The translations under genes and the position numbers were made by a program. A model generated the notes under the pieces. It saw only the letters and a list, made by a program, of their open reading frames with translations. It was not told the DNA's origin and made no database searches. Of a stretch of DNA of 64,000 nucleotides, positions 45,200 through 53,832 are shown piece by piece. Location: NCBI RefSeq assembly GCF_900110835.1, contig NZ_FOJG01000001.1, positions 2,821,499-2,885,498 of the forward strand, given 5' to 3'. Each line of letters begins with the position of its first letter. The first letter of the stretch is position 1. The stretch is from Chitinophaga arvensicola (GTDB lineage: Bacteria > Bacteroidota > Bacteroidia > Chitinophagales > Chitinophagaceae).

Positions 45200-48100
45200 A
45201 TGCCTTTTATGAAATTATATCTACAAGTACTATGGCTGTTCCTGTTCAGTACGCAACTGGTGCTGGCGCAGGATAAACTGATAGCAGTAAAAGGCAGGGT
45301 AGTAGCCGCCACCGATCATACGCCTTTGCCGGGTGTATCAGTATTTCTGCAGGTAGCAGGCAGCAAACCCAAAGCTATTGGCATCACCGACGGACAAGGG
45401 GAATTTAATATCCGGGTAGCACCGGATGCAAAACTGGAATTGCGTTTTATTTCTTTTGAGCCGATGATAATAGCGGTGAATAACCGGGCTGCGATCACGG
45501 TATCGCTGAAGCCTTCGGCCACTTCGCTTAAAGAATCAGTTGTAGTAGGTTACCAGAAGCGTACCCGGGAAACAGTAACGGGATCGGTTACACGTATTAC
45601 GGCCAAGGACATACAGGATGTACCGGTATCTAACATTGAACAGTTGATGCAGGGCCGCGTAGCGGGGTTAAATATTTCACAGACAACCGGGGCGCCCGGT
45701 TTCCGGGGATCGGCCTCCATCCGGGGATTATCTCAGGTAATGGTAAAAGGTGGGGGAAACAACGCTTACCTGACGCCACAGTCACCCCTGTACGTAATTG
45801 ATGGTGTACCGGTAGATGCCAATGCAGGGTTTGAATATGGATTCCAGTCGAACGGACCAGGAACCAGCCCACTCTCCCTGATTCCACCGGAAGATATTGA
45901 ATCCATTGACGTGATGAAAGATGCGGAAGCTACGTCGCTGTACGGTTCCCGTGGGGCCAACGGCGTTATCGTTATCACTACCCGCCGGGGGCAATCTGCT
46001 GTTCCCATTATCCGGTACGCGGGTAATATGTTCATCAATTTTCCTCCATCGCTTCGCAACACTATTGGTGGAAAGGCAGAAAGGGATTATCGTGTGAATA
46101 TGATCATGAACACCCTGAATGAAGATGAAATTCACCGCATTTCCACTAATGGGTTTCTCTCGGATAGTCTCAATCCATTTTATAACAATTCTACCAACTG
46201 GCAGGATATCTATTACCAGGTAACCTACAACCAAACGCATAACGTATCTGTGAGCGGTGGAGACCAGAAACTGAACTATAAAACAAACGTGAATTTTTAT
46301 AACGAGCGCGGTGTTATTAAGAATACCGGATTTGACAGGTATTCACTGAACCAGAACATCAACTTCAATCCCAATCCACGATTGCAGGTGTCGGGTTATT
46401 TGTCTGCCGGTCTTGGTAAAAAACTGAAAGGCAGCGGTAACGGCCTCACTGATGTAGGCGCCGGCAGCAGCATCAGTTCTTCGCTGTATCCCGGTCCTTC
46501 CTATTTCAATAACGTAGGACAGTTCACCGGCGCCATGTTCCGGAAAAATGATACACGTACCTACGATATCCGTACCTACCTCAATATCATGTATGAGATC
46601 CTGCCGCATCTGCAACTGCTGACAAATACCAGTTACGACTACACGGCGGATCAGGAAGATACCTTTATCCCTGCGCTGGCCAATAGCGATCAGCCCGGCA
46701 TCTATGGCTACAGCGGAAGAAAGAATAATCTGTATAACCGCAGTGCCATCAACTACAACAATGTATTCAAAGGCAAACACAGTATTTATGCCGCTGTGTT
46801 TTCAGAGGCTACCATTGCGCAGGTGCAGAATAAGGTGATTAACCAGACAAACGCGCCCAATGACTATTACCACGGTCCGCTGGGTATGACTACCTATTAT
46901 TCCGGCGTGTCTGGTATCCCGGTGGCAGGTGGCTTTTCTGAAGTACATTCCGTGGCACTGGCGGCGAACATCAGTTATGATTACGACAAAAAATATGTAG
47001 TGAACTTTAATTACCGCGCAGATGGTAACTCTTATTCCGGTATAAAGGAACGCTGGGCACAAAGTCCTTCTGTAGGGGTACGGTATAATTTCAACAAGGA
47101 GAATTTCCTGGCCGATAAGAAATGGCTGGACTTCGGTGATATCCGCTTTAGTTACGGCGTGAACCTGCGGCCAACCACGGATATCTACGCTTCCCTTGGA
47201 TGGTATGATGTGGCGGGCAACTATAACGGTGTGACCCGTGTATCGCCGCATCTGGGCCTGATGCCCAATCCGTATCTGAAGCCCGAAGAAGTGGAGCAGT
47301 TTAACTACGGTTTTGATATGAGTATTTTCAACGGCCGGGTAGGACTTACCTTCGACGCCTACACGAAAACGGTATACAATATGCTGTATACCCGTCCGCT
47401 GGCTACTTCTACCGGTTTTTCTTCGACGTATACCAATGATGCGTCCCTGTATAACTACGGCTATGAGGTGAGTGTTACGTTCCGTCCGTTTAAGCCTACT
47501 TCTAAGATCAACTGGACCATCAACCTGAATACCGCTATTAACCGGGATGTATTATTATCGCTACCGGGTCAGGCCACGCAGATGCTGTCGGATGATAAAA
47601 CGGTGATGAACCGGGTGGGCTATGGTGCGTTGTCCAACTACCTGTATGTAACACAGGGCGTATACCGCACAGATGATGATGTGCCGGTAGATCCGATTAC
47701 CGGTTACCGCTACCGCAACGGCGACAACGGCTTCTATCATGCCGGGGATGTAAAGTTCCAGGATGTAAACGGCAACTATGTAACAGATGAAACCGACAAG
47801 CAGGTGTCCGGCACGCCGGTAGCAAGGATCACCGGTGGTTTCAGCTCTTATCTGACCTATAAGAATTTCAGTCTGAACTTTAATGGTACCGTACTTTTTA
47901 AACGGGATCTGATCAATAACGCCTTATCGGAGCGGATGGATAACCTGCGTTCACCTTATGATAACGGTACCCTGGTAAACCTGAATGACCTGAACTACTG
48001 GACTGGAAACGGTGATGTAGCAAAATATCCCGACCCATACAATTACAGATCGCTGACAAATTCCTACCGGGCATTACAGACGCTGTTCCAGGAAGATGGA

Positions 48101-48328
48101 AGCTTTATCAAGATTAACGCCATCACGTTTGGTTACACAGCTAACCGTGCCTGGTCGTCGAAGTATCATATGAATGCATTGCGTGTATACACTACCGTTA
48201 CAAATCCGTTTTTGTTTACCGGATACTCCGGACCTAACCCGGAATCCGTAACGGAACTGGGGCGCGACCGCCTGGATACCTATCCTATTTCAAGAACCTT
48301 GTCATTCGGTTTAAATGTTGAGTTTTAA
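45200..48328 (+). CDS. SusC/RagA TonB-dependent receptor with carboxypeptidase-like domain (third of three)
   Basis: This 1042-residue receptor has a signal peptide ending VLAQ, a carboxypeptidase-regulatory-like domain (VKGRVVAATDHTPLPGVSVFL, about residues 30-110), ESVVVGYQKRTRETVTGSV as TonB box and plug start, LYVIDGVPVDAN, MKDAEATSLYGSRGANGVIVITT, and a barrel ending SFGLNVEF. No STN domain. ATG 45209 (fourth codon) may be the true start. It is followed by SusD with a 10-bp gap. Confidence 0.96.
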   Translation: MPFMKLYLQVLWLFLFSTQLVLAQDKLIAVKGRVVAATDHTPLPGVSVFLQVAGSKPKAIGITDGQGEFNIRVAPDAKLELRFISFEPMIIAVNNRAAITVSLKPSATSLKESVVVGYQKRTRETVTGSVTRITAKDIQDVPVSNIEQLMQGRVAGLNISQTTGAPGFRGSASIRGLSQVMVKGGGNNAYLTPQSPLYVIDGVPVDANAGFEYGFQSNGPGTSPLSLIPPEDIESIDVMKDAEATSLYGSRGANGVIVITTRRGQSAVPIIRYAGNMFINFPPSLRNTIGGKAERDYRVNMIMNTLNEDEIHRISTNGFLSDSLNPFYNNSTNWQDIYYQVTYNQTHNVSVSGGDQKLNYKTNVNFYNERGVIKNTGFDRYSLNQNINFNPNPRLQVSGYLSAGLGKKLKGSGNGLTDVGAGSSISSSLYPGPSYFNNVGQFTGAMFRKNDTRTYDIRTYLNIMYEILPHLQLLTNTSYDYTADQEDTFIPALANSDQPGIYGYSGRKNNLYNRSAINYNNVFKGKHSIYAAVFSEATIAQVQNKVINQTNAPNDYYHGPLGMTTYYSGVSGIPVAGGFSEVHSVALAANISYDYDKKYVVNFNYRADGNSYSGIKERWAQSPSVGVRYNFNKENFLADKKWLDFGDIRFSYGVNLRPTTDIYASLGWYDVAGNYNGVTRVSPHLGLMPNPYLKPEEVEQFNYGFDMSIFNGRVGLTFDAYTKTVYNMLYTRPLATSTGFSSTYTNDASLYNYGYEVSVTFRPFKPTSKINWTINLNTAINRDVLLSLPGQATQMLSDDKTVMNRVGYGALSNYLYVTQGVYRTDDDVPVDPITGYRYRNGDNGFYHAGDVKFQDVNGNYVTDETDKQVSGTPVARITGGFSSYLTYKNFSLNFNGTVLFKRDLINNALSERMDNLRSPYDNGTLVNLNDLNYWTGNGDVAKYPDPYNYRSLTNSYRALQTLFQEDGSFIKINAITFGYTANRAWSSKYHMNALRVYTTVTNPFLFTGYSGPNPESVTELGRDRLDTYPISRTLSFGLNVEF

Positions 48329-48338
48329 AAAACCTGGT

Positions 48339-49805
48339 ATGAAGCGTATAATTTATTACTGCCTGATAGGATCAGTATTGCTGGCCACCGGGAGTTGCAA
48401 GAAGTTTCTCGATGTATCGCCACCAGACCGCATGAGTGATGCCGCCTTCTGGCAAACGAAGGGGGATGTGGAGTCTGCCATTGCGAATGCTTACGGCTTT
48501 ATATTCGATATTCTCACAAAAGGCCCCTATGTGCCGGCCAATGGCGATATACGGGCGGGTGAGTTTACAGCCGGCAGCTTTGATGTATTTGCAGCTGTGG
48601 CCGCACAGGACCTGACCAACAATAGCCGGCTGAGTCGTTATAACATGAAAGACCTGAGCGACTGGTATCCTTTCTATCAGTCTATTGCTGCCTGTAATAT
48701 AGACCTGGTGCGGGTACCGGATGTAAAGGCATTAACACCGGGAGAAGTAAAGCAGTATGTGGCGGAGCTCCGTTTCGTACGGGCGTTTACGTATTTCTAC
48801 ATTTCACGTATTTACGGAGATGTGCCATTATATGTAGACGCCTATGATCAGCGGCCCTTGCCCCGCACCCCTATGGTAGATGTATTGAAATTTTGCCTGG
48901 CGGAAATGGAGGCCATCAAAGATGATCTGCCCTGGCAATATGATGAGCCTTCCAAATGGGGCGTACGTGCAGCGAGAGGTGCGGTGTATGCACTTATTGC
49001 CAATGCCAATATGTGGGCGGCCGGTTTTGATAAAGCCAATCAGCAACAATACTGGCAGGGCGCCGCAGCAGCTATTAAAGCAATGGAAGGGTCAAAGGCA
49101 TTTGATCTGTTGCAGATAGAAGACTTCCGTAAGATCTTCAAGGGACGCACAAAAGAAAGTCTGTTTGAGTTTTCGGTAAATGCCAACTACGGAACTACCA
49201 CCCGGTATGTAAGTATCGGCCAGTGGACGCTGCACTCACCGCTGGTACTGGATTACGCGACCAGCGACTGTTATTTTGACGCCGAATACCTGAAGAAGAT
49301 CTTCCCATCGGATATGCCCGATAAACGGCTGGATCTCTGGTTCTTTTCTCCTTTCGCCAACAACACCAGCGCCATGTTTGTGAAATACAGCAATGTGGTG
49401 AACATGGCCACTTCTACTTCCTGGTTGCTCGATGATGATCTTATTATGTTCCGCTATAGCGGCGAGCTGTTACTGGGAGCGGAGGCGCTGGCCAATCTTA
49501 ACCAGGATGGGGAGGCGATCCGGTTGCTGAACCTGGTAAGGGCCCGCGCCGGCGCGCCGGCTTATAGTGGTACCGGCAACGATGCGCTGAAACAGTTTAT
49601 TTTCCTGGAGCGGCAGCGGGAACTGATCGGGGAAGGAGTACGCTGGTACGACCTGGTACGCACCGGCCGTGTAACAGATCCCACCCAGTGCAAGAGTTTT
49701 CTGACACCGGAGCAGTTCTCCCATGGCGGCTGGACCTGGCCCATCGATGCAAAGGCAAGAAACTTCAATCCTAACATTACGCTAAATACCTACTGGACAA
49801 AATGA
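48339..49805 (+). CDS. SusD/RagB-family lipoprotein (third pair)
   Basis: From ATG 48339 the protein has 488 residues with lipobox TGSC (Cys20). An upstream ATG at 48315 lies inside the SusC gene and adds no signal-peptide character. Landmarks are ELRFVRAFTYFYISRIYGDVPL, MFRYSGELLLGAEALANL and LERQRELIGEGVRWYDLVRTGR. The C-terminal part resembles the truncated SusD at the left window edge. Its TGA overlaps the fasciclin ATG (ATGA). Confidence 0.95.
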   Translation: MKRIIYYCLIGSVLLATGSCKKFLDVSPPDRMSDAAFWQTKGDVESAIANAYGFIFDILTKGPYVPANGDIRAGEFTAGSFDVFAAVAAQDLTNNSRLSRYNMKDLSDWYPFYQSIAACNIDLVRVPDVKALTPGEVKQYVAELRFVRAFTYFYISRIYGDVPLYVDAYDQRPLPRTPMVDVLKFCLAEMEAIKDDLPWQYDEPSKWGVRAARGAVYALIANANMWAAGFDKANQQQYWQGAAAAIKAMEGSKAFDLLQIEDFRKIFKGRTKESLFEFSVNANYGTTTRYVSIGQWTLHSPLVLDYATSDCYFDAEYLKKIFPSDMPDKRLDLWFFSPFANNTSAMFVKYSNVVNMATSTSWLLDDDLIMFRYSGELLLGAEALANLNQDGEAIRLLNLVRARAGAPAYSGTGNDALKQFIFLERQRELIGEGVRWYDLVRTGRVTDPTQCKSFLTPEQFSHGGWTWPIDAKARNFNPNITLNTYWTK

Positions 49806-50509
49806 GCAAGGCCCAACTATTACGCGGAAAAACCGGCATCCTGGGTTTACTGGTACTGCTAGCGGCAGTAAGCTTCTCTGCCTGTAAAAAAGATTACTAT
49901 CATGATTCCGGACTACAGTCGGGTAAATACGCAGGTTCCAGTTTTGAGTACCTGCAATCCAAACCTTATTTTTTTGACAGTATCGCCACCATTGTACAAC
50001 TGGCAGGATTGGAGAAAGTACTCCGCGACTCGTCCGTTACTTTTTTTGCGCCGACAGATCATACCGTTAAACAGGTGATGGATGACATCAACAGGAGCCG
50101 CTACGAGAATTTCCAGGACTCCGTTACCCTGGCTGATGTACCGGGGGAAGTATGGCAGAAATATCTCTCCCGGTATATTTTCAGGGATAAGTATATGCTG
50201 AAAGATGTACCCAGGTTCCTGTACTCACAACAGGATCTGTACCCGGGAATGAACCTGGAATCCTGGCAGGGCTATGTGATGAAGCTTGGGGTACTGTTTT
50301 CCGACTATAACGGCACCCGGGATGTAGGTCCGCGTAAGCTGCTGCTTATCGATGTGGGAAGTCTCGAAACCCCGAATAACATTGTAGGTAATGTGGCCAG
50401 TTCTGATATGCAGACTCGTAACGGAATTGTTCATGTACTTGATGATGAGCATTCATTTGGTTTTGACAGCCGGAGCTTTTCCAGACTGGTAGAAGAATAT
50501 CTAAAGTAA
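49802..50509 (+). CDS. Fasciclin (FAS1) domain lipoprotein
   Basis: This 235-residue lipoprotein (FSAC, Cys28, then KKDYY) has FAS1 box 1 VTFFAPTDHT (about 78-87) and box 2 NGIVHVLD (about 205-212). It is translationally coupled to SusD through an ATGA overlap. It is clearly paralogous to 560-1258: same length, same CKKDYY start and the same position between SusD and an IPT/delta-60 gene. Confidence 0.9.
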   Translation: MSKAQLLRGKTGILGLLVLLAAVSFSACKKDYYHDSGLQSGKYAGSSFEYLQSKPYFFDSIATIVQLAGLEKVLRDSSVTFFAPTDHTVKQVMDDINRSRYENFQDSVTLADVPGEVWQKYLSRYIFRDKYMLKDVPRFLYSQQDLYPGMNLESWQGYVMKLGVLFSDYNGTRDVGPRKLLLIDVGSLETPNNIVGNVASSDMQTRNGIVHVLDDEHSFGFDSRSFSRLVEEYLK

Positions 50510-50513
50510 CGCA

Positions 50514-52124
50514 ATGACCATGAAGAACATCACAACATATTTAACCAGGACAGCGGCAGGTTTGTTGCTGCTCATGGCCTGTAAGAAAGACAACTACGTT
50601 GGGAAGGACCCTTACGCAGATGCCAGGGCGCCATTGAATATCAAAATAGACAAAACCACCGCAGATCCGGCAGCCGGAGTGCCTGGCACTACGGTTACTA
50701 TTACCGGTAGTGGTTTTCTGAAGTATAAGGACAGTGGCATGGTGGTGAAATTCAATGAAGTGGCAGCAACGATCACTACTGTTACCGAATCGACTATCAC
50801 CGCAAAAGTGCCCGATAATGCCAGCAGTGGTATTATATCACTCACGGTAAACAGGCAATTGTTTGCGGGGCCTACTTTTCGTGTAACCGGTCCTGTTACT
50901 CCTGATCTGCAATTCCGTTCCGTACCCGGTGCTGATAAAAACACCATCATTACGATTGGTTTTGTACCGGGCGGCAAATACCTCATTGGAGGCAGCTTTA
51001 CCGATTATGATAACTCCGGCGCAAAAAATGGTTACAAAGGCCTGGCGCGTATTAACCCCGACGGCTCATTGGATCGCGATTTTAAGGTGGGCAAAGGGAT
51101 AGACGGTTTTGTTACCTGTGTAGCAGTGCAGGCTTCCGGAAAGTATATCATCGGCGGCAGCATCAATAACTATGACGACCGCTTTAAAGGCGGTTATGTA
51201 CGCAATATTGTAAGATTACTTCCTGGTGGAGCATACGACAGTACCGTGGTAGTAACACAGCTGGGCAACCATGATACCGTACCTGCGTTAAATGCGTATC
51301 TCGATGCTTCTGTTGAAAATATCCTGCAAACGCCCGATAGTGGCAAGTTGGTGCTGGTAGGCAACTTTACTTATTTCATGCGCAAGAATTTTGCAGGTAT
51401 TACCACGGATGGTAAACGTGATTCTGTGATGACAGACAGTATACGCATGGAAGGATTGGTACGGCTCAATGAAAACGGTAGCTTCGACTCCACCTTTAAT
51501 TATGATGCGGCGCGCCGCCGCAGCTATGAAGGCGCCAACGGCCCTGTTACCGCTTCGCAGATACAGCCGGATGGCAAAATTATACTGGCCGGATTTTTTA
51601 CCCGCTACCATGGACAAACGACGGGTCCTGTAGTACGGCTCAATACAGATGGCAGTATTGATAACACTTTCAACACCGGTGCTGGTCCTGATGATCGTGT
51701 CAACTTTGTGGAGCTGCTGAAAGACGGGCGTTACCTGATTGGTGGGGTATTTTCCAAAGTAAACGGTAAAGAAGCGCACCGGCTGGCAGTATTGAATGCA
51801 GATGGTTCCCTGTACAATGGTTTTAGTGTAGGCGTTGGCGTGAATGCGGGGCCCAACGGACTGCCTTCGCGTGCCATCCAGTTGAAAAACGGGAAGATTT
51901 TTGTGGCCGGTTTTTTCGACACGTTTTCCGGGGTGAAACGCGCCGGTACAGTGATACTGGATGAAGATGGTAAGATGAGCAACGGCTACAATACGATGGG
52001 CGGTCTCAGCGGATCTATTTCCACTATGCTGAATGTACCCAATGGCAATGCAACAATTATGGCAGGTAGTTTCAGCCGCTACGACCTGCTTCCACTGAAC
52101 AGTATTATGTTACTACGATATTAA
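50514..52124 (+). CDS. IPT/TIG plus delta-60 repeat lipoprotein (DUF5008-like)
   Basis: The 536-residue lipoprotein (LMAC, Cys23; ATG 50520 also possible) has an IPT/TIG domain (GVPGTTVTITGSGFLKY..., about residues 45-125) and delta-60 repeats such as QPDGKIILAGFFTRYHGQ, RLNTDGSIDNTF and LKDGRYLIGGVFSKVNGK. It parallels 1277-2872 in order, length and repeat number. Start 4 bp after the fasciclin stop; the next gene begins 5 bp after its end. Probably a surface ligand-binding propeller. Confidence 0.85.
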   Translation: MTMKNITTYLTRTAAGLLLLMACKKDNYVGKDPYADARAPLNIKIDKTTADPAAGVPGTTVTITGSGFLKYKDSGMVVKFNEVAATITTVTESTITAKVPDNASSGIISLTVNRQLFAGPTFRVTGPVTPDLQFRSVPGADKNTIITIGFVPGGKYLIGGSFTDYDNSGAKNGYKGLARINPDGSLDRDFKVGKGIDGFVTCVAVQASGKYIIGGSINNYDDRFKGGYVRNIVRLLPGGAYDSTVVVTQLGNHDTVPALNAYLDASVENILQTPDSGKLVLVGNFTYFMRKNFAGITTDGKRDSVMTDSIRMEGLVRLNENGSFDSTFNYDAARRRSYEGANGPVTASQIQPDGKIILAGFFTRYHGQTTGPVVRLNTDGSIDNTFNTGAGPDDRVNFVELLKDGRYLIGGVFSKVNGKEAHRLAVLNADGSLYNGFSVGVGVNAGPNGLPSRAIQLKNGKIFVAGFFDTFSGVKRAGTVILDEDGKMSNGYNTMGGLSGSISTMLNVPNGNATIMAGSFSRYDLLPLNSIMLLRY

Positions 52125-52129
52125 TCCAT

Positions 52130-53806
52130 ATGATGAAGAAATTATTTCCCTTGTTTCCGGTGTTGCTGCTATTGTTGCTGGCAGCCTGTTTCAAAGAAAA
52201 GATGGCAGTAGTGGGCCTCCCCAATGATATCGACCCCAACGACACCACGCAGGCACCGGTAAAGAATGGGGTGAAGCGAAAGGTATTGCTGATCGGTATT
52301 TCAGGGGTGCGTGGCGATGCCATGCGCGAAGCAACTGCTCCCAATATCCTGGGTTTAATTCCCCATGCCGTGTATAGTTTTGATGCTGTAACACAGGCGC
52401 CCACCAATAGCGGCGCCACGTGGTCGTCGCTGCTGACCGGCGTATGGAGCGATAAACACGGCGTTACGGATAATACTTTTGCGGGTAACCGTTTCATCCG
52501 TTTCCCTATGGGGTTCCGGTACCTGAAAACATTGCTGCCCCAGCTCCGGACATTGTCGCTGCAAGCATGGCCAGCGGTAAACAATCAGCTGGTAACACAG
52601 GCCGATGTAACCGTAAGTTTGCCTGATAACGATGCTGCTGTTCGTGATTCGGCCGTAAACCGGCTTAAAACAGATCCCGCAGATATTGTGGTGGTAGGTT
52701 TCAGCCAGGTGCAGACAACGGCGCACAACAGGGGCTATGGCCCGGCTGTACCTGAGTATATGTCGGCCATTACTACGGTAGATGGTTATGTAGGAGATCT
52801 GCTGACGGCATTGAACAGCCGTCCGGAGAAGGAAAAAGAAGACTGGCTCATTATCGTTACCTCCGATCACGGTGGTACCGGCAACACAGAAGGCAGCAGC
52901 AGTTTCCCGGAACGGAATATTTTCACCATTATCTCCAATAAGAAATTCACGAAAAAGGAGGTAGTACCACCGCTGAATTCCCTGAGAGCGATCCGTTATT
53001 CAGAGATCGGGGATTATGCCTACAGCAAAGATCCGCTGTATAATTTTGATAGTATTAAACAGTTTACAGTAGCCTTGTCGGTGCGTAGTGCCGGCTTCGA
53101 TTATGATCCTTCTTTTATCGGTAATAAAAACTGGGCCAGTGGAAACAACGCTGGCTGGCTGTTATGTCCGAAGGGGAGTGATAAATGGAAGTTTCAGGCG
53201 GGCGACGGCGCAGGTGGCGCCAGGGTGGATCTTACCTCCACCGGTCCGGCTATCACAGATAACATGTGGCACACCATCGCTATTACAGTGGACCGCCGCA
53301 CTGCGCCGGGTACGGTGGTATTGTTCCAGGATGGGGTACAGGCGGGAACCAGCTCACTAAATAACCTGTCGCCTTTTGCTCCCAGTAATGATATTAAACT
53401 GGCAGTTGGAGAAGACATTACCGGTACCTACCGCGAAACGGATGGCGGCGCAGATTTTCAACTGGCTAATATTCGTATATGGGACACCGTATGGGCCAAG
53501 GCCGATATGCAGAAATATAATCACTGTGATACCGTACAGGTCACTAATCCATATTATTCCCGCATGATAGGCTGGTGGAAAGGAATAGAGAACACGGGTA
53601 ATAAACTGACAGATGCCGGTCCGCTTAAACGCGATCTGACACTGCATAATCCCGCCCAGTGGCTTACACAGGAAATCGATTTTTGTAACGGAGCAATACC
53701 GGCGCCGGTACCGCAAACAGTAGATGTGCTGCCTACCCTGTTGTCGTGGTTGCATATAGCAGTTGATCCAGGCTGGAACCTCGATGGTGTTTCCTGGCTG
53801 CCTTAA
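52130..53806 (+). CDS. LamG lipoprotein with degenerate alkaline-phosphatase-like domain (copy 1)
   Basis: This 558-residue lipoprotein (LAAC, Cys20) has an alkaline phosphatase/phosphodiesterase-like domain (residues of about 50-270) and a LamG-like domain (about 300-465: NKNWASGNNAGWLL..., MWHTIAITVDRR..., LFQDGVQAG). Metal ligands are partly lost: the first Asp, expected in GIDG, is Ser58 (GISG); the D-D-x-D-x-x-G-H motif reads SQVQTTAH with only His199 kept. The nucleophile position is Ser94 (TNSGATW), and SDHGG (Asp246, His247) is intact. It may be a binding protein built on an enzyme fold, or have altered metal use. Confidence 0.82.
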   Translation: MMKKLFPLFPVLLLLLLAACFKEKMAVVGLPNDIDPNDTTQAPVKNGVKRKVLLIGISGVRGDAMREATAPNILGLIPHAVYSFDAVTQAPTNSGATWSSLLTGVWSDKHGVTDNTFAGNRFIRFPMGFRYLKTLLPQLRTLSLQAWPAVNNQLVTQADVTVSLPDNDAAVRDSAVNRLKTDPADIVVVGFSQVQTTAHNRGYGPAVPEYMSAITTVDGYVGDLLTALNSRPEKEKEDWLIIVTSDHGGTGNTEGSSSFPERNIFTIISNKKFTKKEVVPPLNSLRAIRYSEIGDYAYSKDPLYNFDSIKQFTVALSVRSAGFDYDPSFIGNKNWASGNNAGWLLCPKGSDKWKFQAGDGAGGARVDLTSTGPAITDNMWHTIAITVDRRTAPGTVVLFQDGVQAGTSSLNNLSPFAPSNDIKLAVGEDITGTYRETDGGADFQLANIRIWDTVWAKADMQKYNHCDTVQVTNPYYSRMIGWWKGIENTGNKLTDAGPLKRDLTLHNPAQWLTQEIDFCNGAIPAPVPQTVDVLPTLLSWLHIAVDPGWNLDGVSWLP

Positions 53807-53832
53807 TTATTCCCTGATTTTAAAGATGTATC